Shown: positions 40,340 to 49,382 of the stretch, in pieces | Layout of the letters: the number at the start of each line of letters is the position of its first letter | Position numbering within the stretch: the first letter of the stretch is position 1 | Source of the DNA: Acidobacteriota bacterium | Lineage (GTDB): Bacteria > Acidobacteriota > Terriglobia > Terriglobales > Acidobacteriaceae | Direction: 5' to 3' | Assembly: GCA_021846985.1 (NCBI GenBank) | Contig: JAJZVX010000003.1 | Coordinates: 1-64,000 of the forward strand | Length of the DNA stretch: 64,000 nucleotides | Notes under the pieces: model-generated | What the model was told of the DNA's origin: nothing | The model's input: only the letters and a program-made list of their open reading frames with translations | Databases searched by the model: none | Translations under genes and position numbers: made by a program

Positions 40340-40702
40340 CTAGCGATTCTCCTCGTTCTGGCGCTCTGCGGGCCGCCGAAGGCAGAGGGAGCAGGGATGT
40401 TCGCCCGGACGCAGGTCGCTCGCGCGTCCGGCCCTTGGGAACGTGGGTTGGGGCAATTGAGCTTCGATCCCGTCGATGATGCGGCCAGCCTCCTCGTCGG
40501 AGATGGCGCTGGCGCAGCCCCCGAAGTGGCGGGGATAGTAGTAGTCCTGGACGAAGGCGCTTACGCGCGCGTCGCCCGTGGAGGAGACAACCGCAGCCAC
40601 CAGCTCGGCGGGGGTGAGCGTTTCATAACCGGCGGGAAGTACGCCGCGCTCGCCGAGCAGGTCGAGAAGACGGAGCCAGAGCTCGCTGGCGGAGGCATTC
40701 AT
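40340..40702 (-). CDS. Small DUF4129-like protein (MoxR operon, gene 7)
   Basis: A 120-residue soluble protein. ELWLRLLDLLGERGVLP, LTPAELVAA, DYYYPRHFGG and SDEEAGRIIDGIE line up closely with the first 85 residues of the following gene, so the two are paralogues from a tandem duplication. The RYGG-type motif (here RHFGG) after a TPxE motif is typical of DUF4129. A short Cys-containing tail (CSLCLRRP) follows. It overlaps the preceding gene by four bases (ATGA), so translation is coupled. No enzyme function is expected; a protein-contact role is an inference. Confidence 0.7.
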   Translation of the reverse strand: MNASASELWLRLLDLLGERGVLPAGYETLTPAELVAAVVSSTGDARVSAFVQDYYYPRHFGGCASAISDEEAGRIIDGIEAQLPQPTFPRAGRASDLRPGEHPCSLCLRRPAERQNEENR

Positions 40703-41772
40703 GGCTTGCCAGCCTTTCTTTTCCGCGCACGCAGCCAGCGGATTACGGTCAGGATGGCGAAGAGCGCGGCCGCCGCGACAGACCAGCGAGTGAGCAACAG
40801 GGACAGAAAGGAAGGCAGGACGATAGGTTCGCTCGTCAAGGGCTGGCTGGGACCGGAACCGCCGCCGGAGCCGGCGGTGGAGCTGACGCCCTCGGGCAAC
40901 GTTGCGTCGTCCGCCTCATGTTTCATGGGCAGATGCCTGTCCTCTGACGCGACGATGTGGAAGTCGACCCGGGGCGTGCGCCGCAGGGCCACCCATGCGG
41001 AGGACTCGAAGCCCGGGGCTGTGGCGCGGGCGCGCCAGTGGTAGTCGCCTTCCACATTCTCGAAAAAGACCGTGGCGTGGCCATCGCCGTTGACGGGCGC
41101 GGGCCTCACGCCGGTTCCGTCAAAATCGGTTTGCGCGGGCTTGACCTCGAACTCCACCACGGCGGCGGGAACCGGAGTGGCCGAGGCGCTGAGAAGCGCG
41201 CCCCCGGTTGTAGCAAGGTCGTCGCCGATGGGCGTGCCGTCGAAATGCGTCTCCTCGAGGCCGCTGAGCGCGAGTTGGCGCGACGGAACGATGAAGTCGA
41301 AGCTCTGCTCGGTTTCGCGCGGCGGCTGCAGGGCAACCGGCCCGCCGCCGTCGGCAGTGACCAGCGCCGACCAGCGATAACGGCCCGGGAGGAGACGGCG
41401 AAAGATGCACTGCGTCCGTTCCCCTTCGACATGCTGGACGGTGGCGCCTTCCTGCTGCAGGGAAAACTGAATCACGCCGTGCCAGCCGGAACCAAGGCCG
41501 GAAACGGCCAGCCGAACCGTGCCGCCGTCGGACATGCGGCCCCAGGGAATCGCCTGCCCGCTCTCTGTTGTCTGGTCAAGCTCAATATCGGCGGGAGCGT
41601 CTCCGCTTTGCGATTGGCCGATGGAAGCAGGGTTCCCTCCCGGTCCGTTGGCGGGCGCTGAAATCAGACGCGGCCACAAGAACCATAGGGCAAGAGCCGT
41701 AACGGCAAGCGTGATGGAGCCGGCGGCAAGCCAGGCGCGCCCAGGCAGCTTCTCCGGATCAAAGGGCATCAA
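40699..41772 (-). CDS. Bitopic envelope protein with two beta-sandwich domains (MoxR operon, gene 6)
   Basis: A 357-residue protein not recognised as a known family. It has a membrane helix near each end (about 15-34 and 328-347), leaving a central part of about 290 residues on the periplasmic side. That part seems to hold two related beta-sandwich units: VIQFSLQQEGATVQHVEGER...PGRYRWSALV and VVEFEVKPAQ...VEGDYHWRARATAPG, similar to FN3/Ig folds. A basic tail RARKRKAG follows the last helix. It overlaps its upstream gene by 14 bases (11 if the second ATG is used) and the downstream one by four. Confidence 0.65.
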   Translation of the reverse strand: MMPFDPEKLPGRAWLAAGSITLAVTALALWFLWPRLISAPANGPGGNPASIGQSQSGDAPADIELDQTTESGQAIPWGRMSDGGTVRLAVSGLGSGWHGVIQFSLQQEGATVQHVEGERTQCIFRRLLPGRYRWSALVTADGGGPVALQPPRETEQSFDFIVPSRQLALSGLEETHFDGTPIGDDLATTGGALLSASATPVPAAVVEFEVKPAQTDFDGTGVRPAPVNGDGHATVFFENVEGDYHWRARATAPGFESSAWVALRRTPRVDFHIVASEDRHLPMKHEADDATLPEGVSSTAGSGGGSGPSQPLTSEPIVLPSFLSLLLTRWSVAAAALFAILTVIRWLRARKRKAGKP

Positions 41773-42826
41773 TTTTTACCGGGTGGTCCTGGGCGCGGTC
41801 GAGGCGTGGCACGACGCACAGAGGAGCAATGCGATACGTGGAGCGCGGCAACTGCAGCAGCGAGGCGCGCGTGTGGCGCAGGCCAGCGGCGGCCAGCAGC
41901 GCCGCGCCCAGCAGCGCCGCGGCCGGCTGCAGCAGCAGCGGAAGCCGGGAACCTGGAGAATCCAGAGCGGAATACGACAAGCCCGTCCAGGCCAGTCCGC
42001 CCAGTTGCAACGCCAGCGCGGCGGCAACCGTGGCAGCAAAGAAAGGAGCGACAAGAGAGAGCCCATCCAGCAGGAAAAACGCCGTGGCCAGCAGCACAGG
42101 AACGGCGGAGGAGGAGCTGGCGCTAGCGTGCGCCGCGCCGAGTGTGGCAAAACCCCAGGCAATCAGCGCCACGCGCGCGGTAAAGAAGACCGAGGCGAAG
42201 CGCATCTTGAACCTGAAAGCAAAAAACAGAAAAAGGATGGATGCGGCCAGGGCCAGCGCAAGCCAGGTGGCACGCTCCCGGGGGCCAGGTAGAGGGTTCC
42301 AGAGCGCGGCGGCGGCCGGGGTGGCAAGGGCGGCAAGGAAGTTGGCAAAGGCGAAGCGGCGAGGACGCGCGCGCAGCCACAGCAGGACGAGGAAGATGGC
42401 CAGGACCATGGCCAGCGGCGGCCATGCATCGCGGCCGCTGCGAAAAACCATGAGGGCGGCGGCGGGCAGCAAGAGCCTGATGAAGAGACGCTGACGCCGG
42501 GCTTGCGCCTGCGGCGCGGCATCCGGAGGGCTTTGCTCCATGCGATCGCGGGGCGGCAGCGGCTGCAGCGAAAAAGAGATGAGGGCAGTGGCAACGACCG
42601 CCCACAGAGCAACGGCAAAGCCGGGAACGGGCAGTGCCATTTCCCCGCCGGAGCCGCCAGCCAGGAGGGCCAGGGCAAAGGCGCCGAAGAGGCAGAGGCG
42701 GTAGGCGCGGTCGCCTGCCAGCTTTGCGGCAAAACGCGCGCCGCCGGCGGGAGCCGGCAGCGCCGAGGGAATGGCCCGCTGAGCCTTCTGTTCGCTGACG
42801 CCGGCAGGCGTCCAGGGAAGTTTCAT
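41759..42826 (-). CDS. Polytopic membrane protein (MoxR operon, gene 5)
   Basis: A 355-residue protein with roughly nine hydrophobic helices and no soluble domain, Ala- and Leu-rich, ending in a basic tail. It occupies the place where classical MoxR-DUF58 clusters have the membrane part (DUF3488) of a transglutaminase, but no catalytic Cys-His-Asp core is present. The ATG overlaps the DUF58 stop by four bases (42823-42826). No function can be assigned beyond a membrane component of the operon. Confidence 0.7.
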   Translation of the reverse strand: MKLPWTPAGVSEQKAQRAIPSALPAPAGGARFAAKLAGDRAYRLCLFGAFALALLAGGSGGEMALPVPGFAVALWAVVATALISFSLQPLPPRDRMEQSPPDAAPQAQARRQRLFIRLLLPAAALMVFRSGRDAWPPLAMVLAIFLVLLWLRARPRRFAFANFLAALATPAAAALWNPLPGPRERATWLALALAASILFLFFAFRFKMRFASVFFTARVALIAWGFATLGAAHASASSSSAVPVLLATAFFLLDGLSLVAPFFAATVAAALALQLGGLAWTGLSYSALDSPGSRLPLLLQPAAALLGAALLAAAGLRHTRASLLQLPRSTYRIAPLCVVPRLDRAQDHPVKIDAL

Positions 42827-43980
42827 GCCGCTTCGACCTCCTCGACCAGAGCCGTCTGGTTGTCGGGCGAAAAGACGATCACCGCCGGCGGCGCGGCAAC
42901 CGATTCGCGCAGCGAAAGCAGAATGAGCAGTGCATTGCCCCAGCGCGCCTCGCGGCGCAGATAGCCGCTGAGCGGACTGGCGGCGATGCAGGGCTCCAGG
43001 CGCGCGGCCAGGGTGCGCAGCCGGGGCAGATCGCGCGCCGGTTGATCGATGGAGAGAGAAAGCAGGCGGCCGCGTTCGTCGCAGGTGACAAAGCGCAGCC
43101 GGTACTTGCGCTCGCAGAGCATCTGGCTGAAAGCCACGGCGAAGCTCAGCGCCTTTTCGCGCCGGTAGCGGAAGGCCAGATCGGATGCCTCCGCCGCGCT
43201 GAGCGCGTTGTCGAGCACCAGACAGATGTCCTCGGAGACGGGATTCTCATACTCCCGCAGCACCAGATCGACGGGATAGCCGGGCAGGCGGCTGGAGAGA
43301 CCCGGATGAATCTGGCGGGGATTATCGCCCGGGCGGTAAAGACGAACGCCGGCAAACTCTTCCACTGAGGCAGGCAGCGCATGCAGGCGCGCGGTCGCCA
43401 GGCGGCGGCCCTGCAATAGGTTGAAGATGCGCGGTGTGAGCCGGTAGATGGCGGGCAAAACCAGCAGGCTGCGGTGGAGCGGCAGACGCGCCTCGTGGCC
43501 AATGAGGCTGCCTGGAAAGCAGGCGCGGGCGCGCACGGCGGTCAGCTCAAAGCGGCCCCGCATGCGCGCAGTGACGAGCCAGCGGCAGGGCGTACATGTC
43601 TTAGCATCGAGGCGGCCGAGGAAGACCGGCGGGGAAGGCAGGGAGTGGCCCCCCGCCGCGGTCAGCAATTCCACGCGCAGAAGCAAAGCCGGACGCCGGC
43701 CCCAGTTCTCCAGGTTTACGAGGGCGGAAAAGCGCGTGAGCGCATGAAACTCGTCCATGGCCAGAGGCAACTCAGCAGCCAGCGTGGAGACGCCGTAAAA
43801 GCGGGTGATCAGGGTGGCCACCGCGATCCATGCGATCAGCAGGCAAGCGCTGGTCAGGAGAGCCAACGTGAGCAGATCGGGTTGCGCATAGGCCAGCGCC
43901 GACAGTACCACGAATACCGAGGCGGCCAGGCCAGCCAGTGGGACGGGTTGGAGGATCATTCGGGTTTGCAACTTCTGCAT
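42823..43980 (-). CDS. DUF58 domain protein (MoxR operon, gene 4)
   Basis: A 385-residue protein with two N-terminal membrane helices (about 13-30 and 38-58), a beta-rich middle and the DUF58 signature near 215-240: EEFAGVRLYRPGDNPRQIHP followed by SSRLPGYPVDLVLREYENP. The usual Trp and Ala of the motif (IxWxxSAR) are altered here. The C-terminal part (ICLVLDNALSAAEASDLAFR) has the VWA-like strand that lets DUF58 proteins act as adaptors of MoxR ATPases. It follows moxR by 12 bases. Such pairs are linked to maturation or envelope-protein quality control. Confidence 0.85.
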   Translation of the reverse strand: MQKLQTRMILQPVPLAGLAASVFVVLSALAYAQPDLLTLALLTSACLLIAWIAVATLITRFYGVSTLAAELPLAMDEFHALTRFSALVNLENWGRRPALLLRVELLTAAGGHSLPSPPVFLGRLDAKTCTPCRWLVTARMRGRFELTAVRARACFPGSLIGHEARLPLHRSLLVLPAIYRLTPRIFNLLQGRRLATARLHALPASVEEFAGVRLYRPGDNPRQIHPGLSSRLPGYPVDLVLREYENPVSEDICLVLDNALSAAEASDLAFRYRREKALSFAVAFSQMLCERKYRLRFVTCDERGRLLSLSIDQPARDLPRLRTLAARLEPCIAASPLSGYLRREARWGNALLILLSLRESVAAPPAVIVFSPDNQTALVEEVEAA

Positions 43981-43992
43981 GGTGCCGCTCTC

Positions 43993-44928
43993 TCAGTTTT
44001 CCGGTAAACGCACCTCGGCGACGATCTGCTTGACGCACCGCCGCTTCCACTCCGTCATGCTCATGGATTCAGCCGGGTAGGAGGCAGGAAAGACGCGGTG
44101 CGCCAGCACGGGAATGGCCAGAGCCTTCACATCGTCGGGAATCACGTAACCGCGCCCCTGCATGAGCGCGCTGGCCTGGGCCAGACGCATCCATTGCAGC
44201 GCGCAGCGCGGACTGGCCCCCGTGGCTAACAGGCTCGAAACGCGGGTAGCGCGGATGAGATCGACGATGTAGCCGAAGAGCGACGGTTCCATGCGCACCT
44301 GCACGGTCTGGCGGATCAGATCGAGAAACTGCCCATCGTCCATCACCGGTTCAAGCCGCTCCAGGGGGTCATGCTCTGCGCGCGAGCCTAGAAGCCGGAT
44401 CTCGTCTTCGCGCTCGGGATAGCCGAGCGAAAGCTGCACGCTGAAGCGGTCCAGTTGCGCCTCGGGCAGGTCGTTGACGCCGCGATGCTCGATAGGATTC
44501 TGCGTGGCCAGCACCAGGAAGGGATCGGGCAGGGCGCGGCTCACCCCCTCTACGGTCACCTGTCCCTCGCCCATAGCTTCCAGCAGCGCGCTCTGCGTGC
44601 GCGGCGTAGCGCGGTTCAGTTCGTCGGCCAGAACAATCTGCGCAAAGACCGGTCCAGGGATGAACTCGCGCGTGCGCGGGTCCACGTAGCCGGTGATGTC
44701 GACGGGCAGCAGATCCGGTGTGCACTGAATGCGCCGGAAACTGCAAGAGATGGAGCGGGCCAGCGTGCGCGAAAGCATGGTCTTGCCCACGCCGGGCAGG
44801 TCTTCCATGAGCACATGGCCGCGGGCCAGCATGGCGGTGACAACAAGGCGAATGCTCGCCTCTTTGCCGGTGATGACGCGGCCCACGTTCTGGCAGAGCG
44901 ATTGAATGGCAGAGGTGGCAGAGTCCAT
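43993..44928 (-). CDS. moxR: MoxR-type AAA+ ATPase (MoxR operon, gene 3)
   Basis: A 311-residue chaperone-like ATPase. Walker A is DLPGVGKTML (about 43-52), Walker B VLADELNRA (about 100), sensor VLATQNPIEHRGVNDLPEAQLDRF, and a C-terminal lid with GASPRCALQWMRLAQA and the tail typical of MoxR proteins (VIPDDVKALAIPVLAHRV). MoxR ATPases assemble or activate metal-containing or envelope complexes through VWA or DUF58 partners. The ATG at 44928 has AGGA six bases upstream and lies seven bases after the previous stop; a longer frame to 45033 overlaps that gene and is not needed. Confidence 0.92.
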   Translation of the reverse strand: MDSATSAIQSLCQNVGRVITGKEASIRLVVTAMLARGHVLMEDLPGVGKTMLSRTLARSISCSFRRIQCTPDLLPVDITGYVDPRTREFIPGPVFAQIVLADELNRATPRTQSALLEAMGEGQVTVEGVSRALPDPFLVLATQNPIEHRGVNDLPEAQLDRFSVQLSLGYPEREDEIRLLGSRAEHDPLERLEPVMDDGQFLDLIRQTVQVRMEPSLFGYIVDLIRATRVSSLLATGASPRCALQWMRLAQASALMQGRGYVIPDDVKALAIPVLAHRVFPASYPAESMSMTEWKRRCVKQIVAEVRLPEN

Positions 44929-44935
44929 GTCGATC

Positions 44936-47581
44936 CTAACTCGCGGAGTGGGAGTGGGTGGGAACGTTTTGCCACGGCAGCGGACGGCTGCCCGTGGCAA
45001 AGGGAACGGCCCAGTTGAGCAGTGCGGCGGCAAACGCCAACAGCGCGCCGGCCGTCAGAACAGGCACAATGGCCAGCGGCCCGCCGGCGGCGGAGAGAAG
45101 GCGCTCGCCAAGCGCGTGGCCGGCCAGCAGGAATACCACGGAGGCGGCGCTGCGGCCCTGCAGCGCCATGCTGGCCAGCAGCGCGCCGGCCAGCAGCATC
45201 AGCACGCGCGCACCCAACAGAAACTCCGCCAGCCAGCTCAGCGCGGCCACCGGCCGCCGCCACATAAGCAGGCGGTGAACGGTGGCTCCTACGAGGGGAA
45301 TACCCATCGCCCATCCAGCCGTCAAAAGCGCCATCGGCAGCAGCGAATCCGGTCCGGCGGCCTGGATATCGGACTGCAACTGGCCAGCGTGCGCCGCCAG
45401 CAGAAAAGACGCAGCCAGCAGGTAGAGCAACGCCGCCGCGGCCAGAGTGTCGGCCATTAGACCGGCCAAGCCCAGGCGGCGATGCATGCGCGCGCAGTGT
45501 GCGCACACGGCGGCTTCCCGCAGGTGCTGCCAGGGATGCAGGCGGAGACCCACACTGAGCCACGCGGCAAAGGCGGCCAGCGCGGCCAGCAGTGCGGCCG
45601 AAATCGCCATCCAGCCGCGGGGAGGCTTGTTTCCCTCCACTTGCAGCACTGCAGCCGCATTGCCGGCTTGTTCAATCCAGGCGGAGTAGAGGCCGGCCGC
45701 TCGGCTGGCAGAGTGGAACCAGGAAATGGACTCACTGGCGCCAGCCGGCGCGGCATCGTAACGCACTTTGTGGATGCGAAAGATGGTGCCGCCGCCGTAA
45801 CCGCCGCCGATATCGTAGTCGAAGCGCCGCGCGGGGTCCAGCGAAACCGGCGCACCGTCCCGCGTGGCCGTGAACAGCACCATGGGAAGATAGACGTAGA
45901 GCGGCGGCAATTGCGGCGCGCGCACGGCGGGCATGGAGAGAATGCGCTCCGCGAGCCCCGGATGGTGGCGCACTAGATAGTAGGCCGCCACATAAGCGCG
46001 ATAGACCTCTTCCAGTTCCCGCAACTCGGGCAATTGATGGGTGTACTCCTGCCAATGACGCGAAAAGTGCTCGCTGATGGCCCGGTCGCGTTTGGAAGGA
46101 GCGATGTCCTGCTGGGTGCCGGCTTTGCGGCCGGTAACGTAAAGCGTGGGACGCACGGCGGAAAGATCGACGCCCGTCGAGGTGACCGCGGCCGGTGTAT
46201 CGTCCAGTTCGAAGTCGGCGCGACCGGGGCCCTGATTGTGCAGCCAGATGGGATCGAAGTCCTCCATTTCCCAGGCGGGCGAGGGAACCACGCCCCGGCC
46301 CCGTACCACGAATCCGCTGGCGATGCCCTTGATGGCCAGGTCGGCGCGATAGAGAATCCAGCCGACCTTGGAGTAGCGTAGCCAGCTGGGCGAAAACACA
46401 AGCTTCACGGCCACATCGTGTGTCTCCCGCACCTCGCGGTCCACTTCGGGATCGACGGCGTCGAGGGTCGCGAAATAGTAGTCGGTAGTGCCGCGATGCA
46501 GTGCGTGGGGGTTGACGGCGCGAATCCGCGCGGCTACTTCAGGCGGCGAACCCTCGCGCTCCGCAAGCAGGCGCGCCGCATCGCTGGTTTCGTAATCCCA
46601 GGCTCGCGCGCTGTCCGACTCCAGGCTGAAGAAGGGTTCGTACTGCTCGACCGCCAGCCGCAGAACGTCGGCAAACACATCCAGGTCGAAGGGATGCTGC
46701 GAACGGCTTCCGATCAGCGCCAGCCGGTTGTGCACAGGATCAAAGTCGATGGCCGTCACGTCCAGCATCAGCGCCAGGCCGTCCGCACGCACGCCGCTGA
46801 ACCGGATGCCGCCCGGTGGTGGGCCCGCGGCGCGCTGCTGCGCGCCGAAGAAATTGGTGTTGCCTACGCGCAGATCGACGGCCGCATCGCCGGCGTTCGG
46901 GTCAGGGATTTCGCGCCCATCGAATCCCATCTTGTTTTCTTGAATAAGCATGGCTTGACGACAAGAGAACCACTTGCCGCAATCGAAGGATGGCGGCGGA
47001 GCCACAGCTCCCTCGGGCGGAGCGGCCACAGGGCTCCCGGCGCCGTTCGCGGGCAGCAGCGAGTGCGCCAGACGATTGGCCTGTTCGACGGCGTCGGAAG
47101 CCTCGCGGGCCAGCACCATCGCCTCGGCGGGGTTGGCCGCATGTTCGGCCTGCTTCAGTTTGTCGCGGGCAATCTGCCGCGACTGCTCGACCACATCCAG
47201 CATGGCGCGGGCCCGCTCGCGGTCGGCAGAGGAAAGGGCTTCGGCGGCCGGCGCGGGTTCGGGTGCAGACGCGGACCCGGAAGGCGGCGTGCTGGCCTCC
47301 TGCAACTGTTTGCGCAGGGCATCCACATCGCTCGTATCCTGGAGCGCGCTCTCGGCTTGCGCCTTCTTCTTCTTGAAAATCACCCGGTACGTAACGTCTG
47401 CGCCGGGCAGGGCTGCGGCGTTGTCCGCAGGCTGATTCGCACCGCCCGCAGCGCCCGTCTGCGCGCCGCCTGCCGCCGAGGGAACCTGCGGCAGCCCCAG
47501 CAACACGGCCAGACAGAGAGCCGCACGCCACGTCTGCCCCGGATGCTGCGTTTGCCGTCCGGTCAATGGCCAGAGCCGCAT
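44936..47581 (-). CDS. Large exported protein with C-terminal membrane domain (MoxR operon, gene 2)
   Basis: An 881-residue protein of no recognised family. An N-terminal signal helix (about 20-36) is followed by a helical, coiled-coil-like stretch (about 70-170, AESALQDTSDVDALRKQL and ARDKLKQAEHAANPAEAM), then a large periplasmic domain of about 450 residues rich in Tyr/Trp/Pro. About five to six hydrophobic helices fill 640-880. Between the first two lies a CAHC motif (AVCAHCARMH), a possible metal site. It starts inside the preceding gene (19-base overlap), so translation is coupled. It may be the envelope client or scaffold of the MoxR-DUF58 pair; this is inference. Confidence 0.75.
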   Translation of the reverse strand: MRLWPLTGRQTQHPGQTWRAALCLAVLLGLPQVPSAAGGAQTGAAGGANQPADNAAALPGADVTYRVIFKKKKAQAESALQDTSDVDALRKQLQEASTPPSGSASAPEPAPAAEALSSADRERARAMLDVVEQSRQIARDKLKQAEHAANPAEAMVLAREASDAVEQANRLAHSLLPANGAGSPVAAPPEGAVAPPPSFDCGKWFSCRQAMLIQENKMGFDGREIPDPNAGDAAVDLRVGNTNFFGAQQRAAGPPPGGIRFSGVRADGLALMLDVTAIDFDPVHNRLALIGSRSQHPFDLDVFADVLRLAVEQYEPFFSLESDSARAWDYETSDAARLLAEREGSPPEVAARIRAVNPHALHRGTTDYYFATLDAVDPEVDREVRETHDVAVKLVFSPSWLRYSKVGWILYRADLAIKGIASGFVVRGRGVVPSPAWEMEDFDPIWLHNQGPGRADFELDDTPAAVTSTGVDLSAVRPTLYVTGRKAGTQQDIAPSKRDRAISEHFSRHWQEYTHQLPELRELEEVYRAYVAAYYLVRHHPGLAERILSMPAVRAPQLPPLYVYLPMVLFTATRDGAPVSLDPARRFDYDIGGGYGGGTIFRIHKVRYDAAPAGASESISWFHSASRAAGLYSAWIEQAGNAAAVLQVEGNKPPRGWMAISAALLAALAAFAAWLSVGLRLHPWQHLREAAVCAHCARMHRRLGLAGLMADTLAAAALLYLLAASFLLAAHAGQLQSDIQAAGPDSLLPMALLTAGWAMGIPLVGATVHRLLMWRRPVAALSWLAEFLLGARVLMLLAGALLASMALQGRSAASVVFLLAGHALGERLLSAAGGPLAIVPVLTAGALLAFAAALLNWAVPFATGSRPLPWQNVPTHSHSAS

Positions 47582-48558
47582 CGGATGTCCTCCGGGTCAG
47601 GCGCCTCGGGGGCCGGCAGGCGGTGGTTGCAGACGTTGAGGTTGCGCACGTCGATCTCGATCAGCCGCGCCAGCTTGCACTCCGCCAACAGGTTCTGGTC
47701 CGCCTGCTGGCTGCGCTGCAGAATCTGCTTGCGGCTGGCGTTCCAGGCACTGGCATCATAGCCATAGTTGAGCAGGAACTTGGCCATGGAAAAAGAGCCG
47801 GACAGCAGCGGACTCAAACCCTGCTTGAGTGTCTGGAAAGTGAGGTCCAGGCCTTCGTTGCGGAGAAGCCCGCGCAACTCGCTGTCGTTCGAAATATCGT
47901 TCCAGGCGGCCAGCATTGCATTGCTGGCCGGCTGTGCCTTGGCCGCCCACACCTGCAGCGAAACCCAGGTGTCGGCGGCGGTTACGCCCTGCGCTGCCCC
48001 GATCTTCAGGCCGTCGGAGACCCCGCTCCAGCGGGCGTAGGCAGCCTCGAAGGCGCGCGCCTTTGCCAGCTTGGCGGCGAGCGTCTCGCCCTCCGGCCCG
48101 CTGCGGTTCAACTCGTTCTGCAGGCGGACGATCTTCGCGTCTACCTTGGCTGCAGAGAAGTTGAGCAGGGAACGGAGCAGCGCGTCGGTAGCGTCCTTGA
48201 ATGCCGCCTGTTGTGCGGCCTCGTTGCGTTTGGCCCAATCCTCGAGGTCGGCGTTGTTCTCCTCCATCGAATGCATCAGCCGCCGCTGCGCTTCCATATC
48301 CTGCCTGAGGTGCGCCGCCATTTGATCGCAGCTGATCCGCGAGCAGTAGACGATGATCTCGTCGGCGGTCTCCTGGCGGCCAATCTCCCGGTCGCCGGGA
48401 TGGCAACCGGGCGCCGCGTCCTGCGCGGCGGCAGGCCGGAGGGCGAGAGAAAAAGAGCGCGGCCGAAGGCTGGCCGCACCCGGTTGCGCAAGCAGACCGC
48501 CGGCCGCAAGCAAGGCTGCCGCCACGCCTGAACATCTACAGAAAACACTGGGCCTCAT
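47563..48558 (-). CDS. Secreted helical protein of unknown family (MoxR operon, gene 1)
   Basis: A 331-residue protein with a signal peptide (about 1-25, VAAALLAAGGLLAQPGAA). The mature part begins with a Cys-containing segment (CHPGDREIG, YCSRISCDQM) and continues as long amphipathic helices (HLRQDMEAQRRLMHSMEENN, FSAAKVDAKIVRLQNELNRS), so a helical-bundle or coiled-coil periplasmic protein is likely. Two late Cys residues lie in ECKLARLIEIDVRNLNVC. The start at 48558 is chosen because the signal peptide begins there and GAGG lies nine bases upstream; the frame extends to 48648. First gene of the operon; its promoter must lie between here and the transposase remnant. Confidence 0.7.
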   Translation of the reverse strand: MRPSVFCRCSGVAAALLAAGGLLAQPGAASLRPRSFSLALRPAAAQDAAPGCHPGDREIGRQETADEIIVYCSRISCDQMAAHLRQDMEAQRRLMHSMEENNADLEDWAKRNEAAQQAAFKDATDALLRSLLNFSAAKVDAKIVRLQNELNRSGPEGETLAAKLAKARAFEAAYARWSGVSDGLKIGAAQGVTAADTWVSLQVWAAKAQPASNAMLAAWNDISNDSELRGLLRNEGLDLTFQTLKQGLSPLLSGSFSMAKFLLNYGYDASAWNASRKQILQRSQQADQNLLAECKLARLIEIDVRNLNVCNHRLPAPEAPDPEDIRCGSGH

Positions 48559-48654
48559 CCGGACCGACCTCGCTCCGATGATATGGGCGCATTCTAGCGG
48601 TAACTTCGCGGTACAAACAAGAGAATTGTGGGCGCAGGCCAGGGCCATCGCATT

Positions 48655-49295
48655 TCAAAACATCTCCAATAGGCGGAAGAGGTAGTCGTCGTCCCGGCCG
48701 GCGCGTTTGAACTTGCCTCGCAAGGAGCCTTTGGACCCCTCTTTTTGCATGGCGTTGATTACCATGTGACGCAGCACCGCCAGATTGCGGGCTCCATTTC
48801 CGGCTCGGGTTCGGTCCTGATCCTCGTTCATCACCACATCCAATCGCAGTGCAAGCTGTTTTTTATGCTCCAGTGTTGACGAACCACCTCATTGAATCGC
48901 TCCGGCGTCAGTTCCGAACCGAGCAGGTAGTAAGCCGTCTCGGCGGTGGTTTTCTCCGCCGTTTCCCGCCTCCGCGCCACCTTGCCGATGGCCTTCAGCC
49001 CTGGCCATGGGTGCTGCTTCTGGAGCCAGCCGATCTCGGTGGAAACCGTCGCCGTGCGGGTCTCGATGCGCCCGTGATCGGCCTCGACAAGCGGCCGAGT
49101 ACGGCTCGCTTTGCACTCCGGATCCTCCAGCAGCAGCACCACATCGTCGTGCAGCGTGCCGTGATTGGCTTTCAGCGCCAGCGCATAGTCGCCCTTCTGC
49201 TCCACGATCTGTTCGGCAATCGCACGCTGGCAGTTCAGCGCGCCGGCCGTCACGATGGTCCCTTGGAGGGTCAGCATCTGGGCCGGAATGTCCGC
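48655..49295 (-). pseudogene. Decayed ISAs1-family transposase (C-terminal part)
   Basis: Two minus-strand frames join into the C-terminal half of an ISAs1/IS4-group DDE transposase. The first, from about 49295, reads GTIVTAGALNCQRAIAEQI, QKGDYALALKANHGTLHDDV and ends RQHWSIKNSLH. The second resumes at once as LDVVMNEDQDRTRAGNGARN, then NLAVLRHMVINAMQK, to the stop at 48655. A one-base loss near 48843-48850 breaks the frame at the place where family members read HWxLDV. The N-terminal 40 percent of the transposase is gone and no terminal inverted repeats were identified, so this is an inactive relic. Confidence 0.85.
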
Positions 49296-49382
49296 GGCGA
49301 AACAACGGTACTGCCGGCTGCATGCCGCAAACCTCCACCCCTCCAACGGCCGGGCAACCCGTATCATTGCACTCAGACCGCT

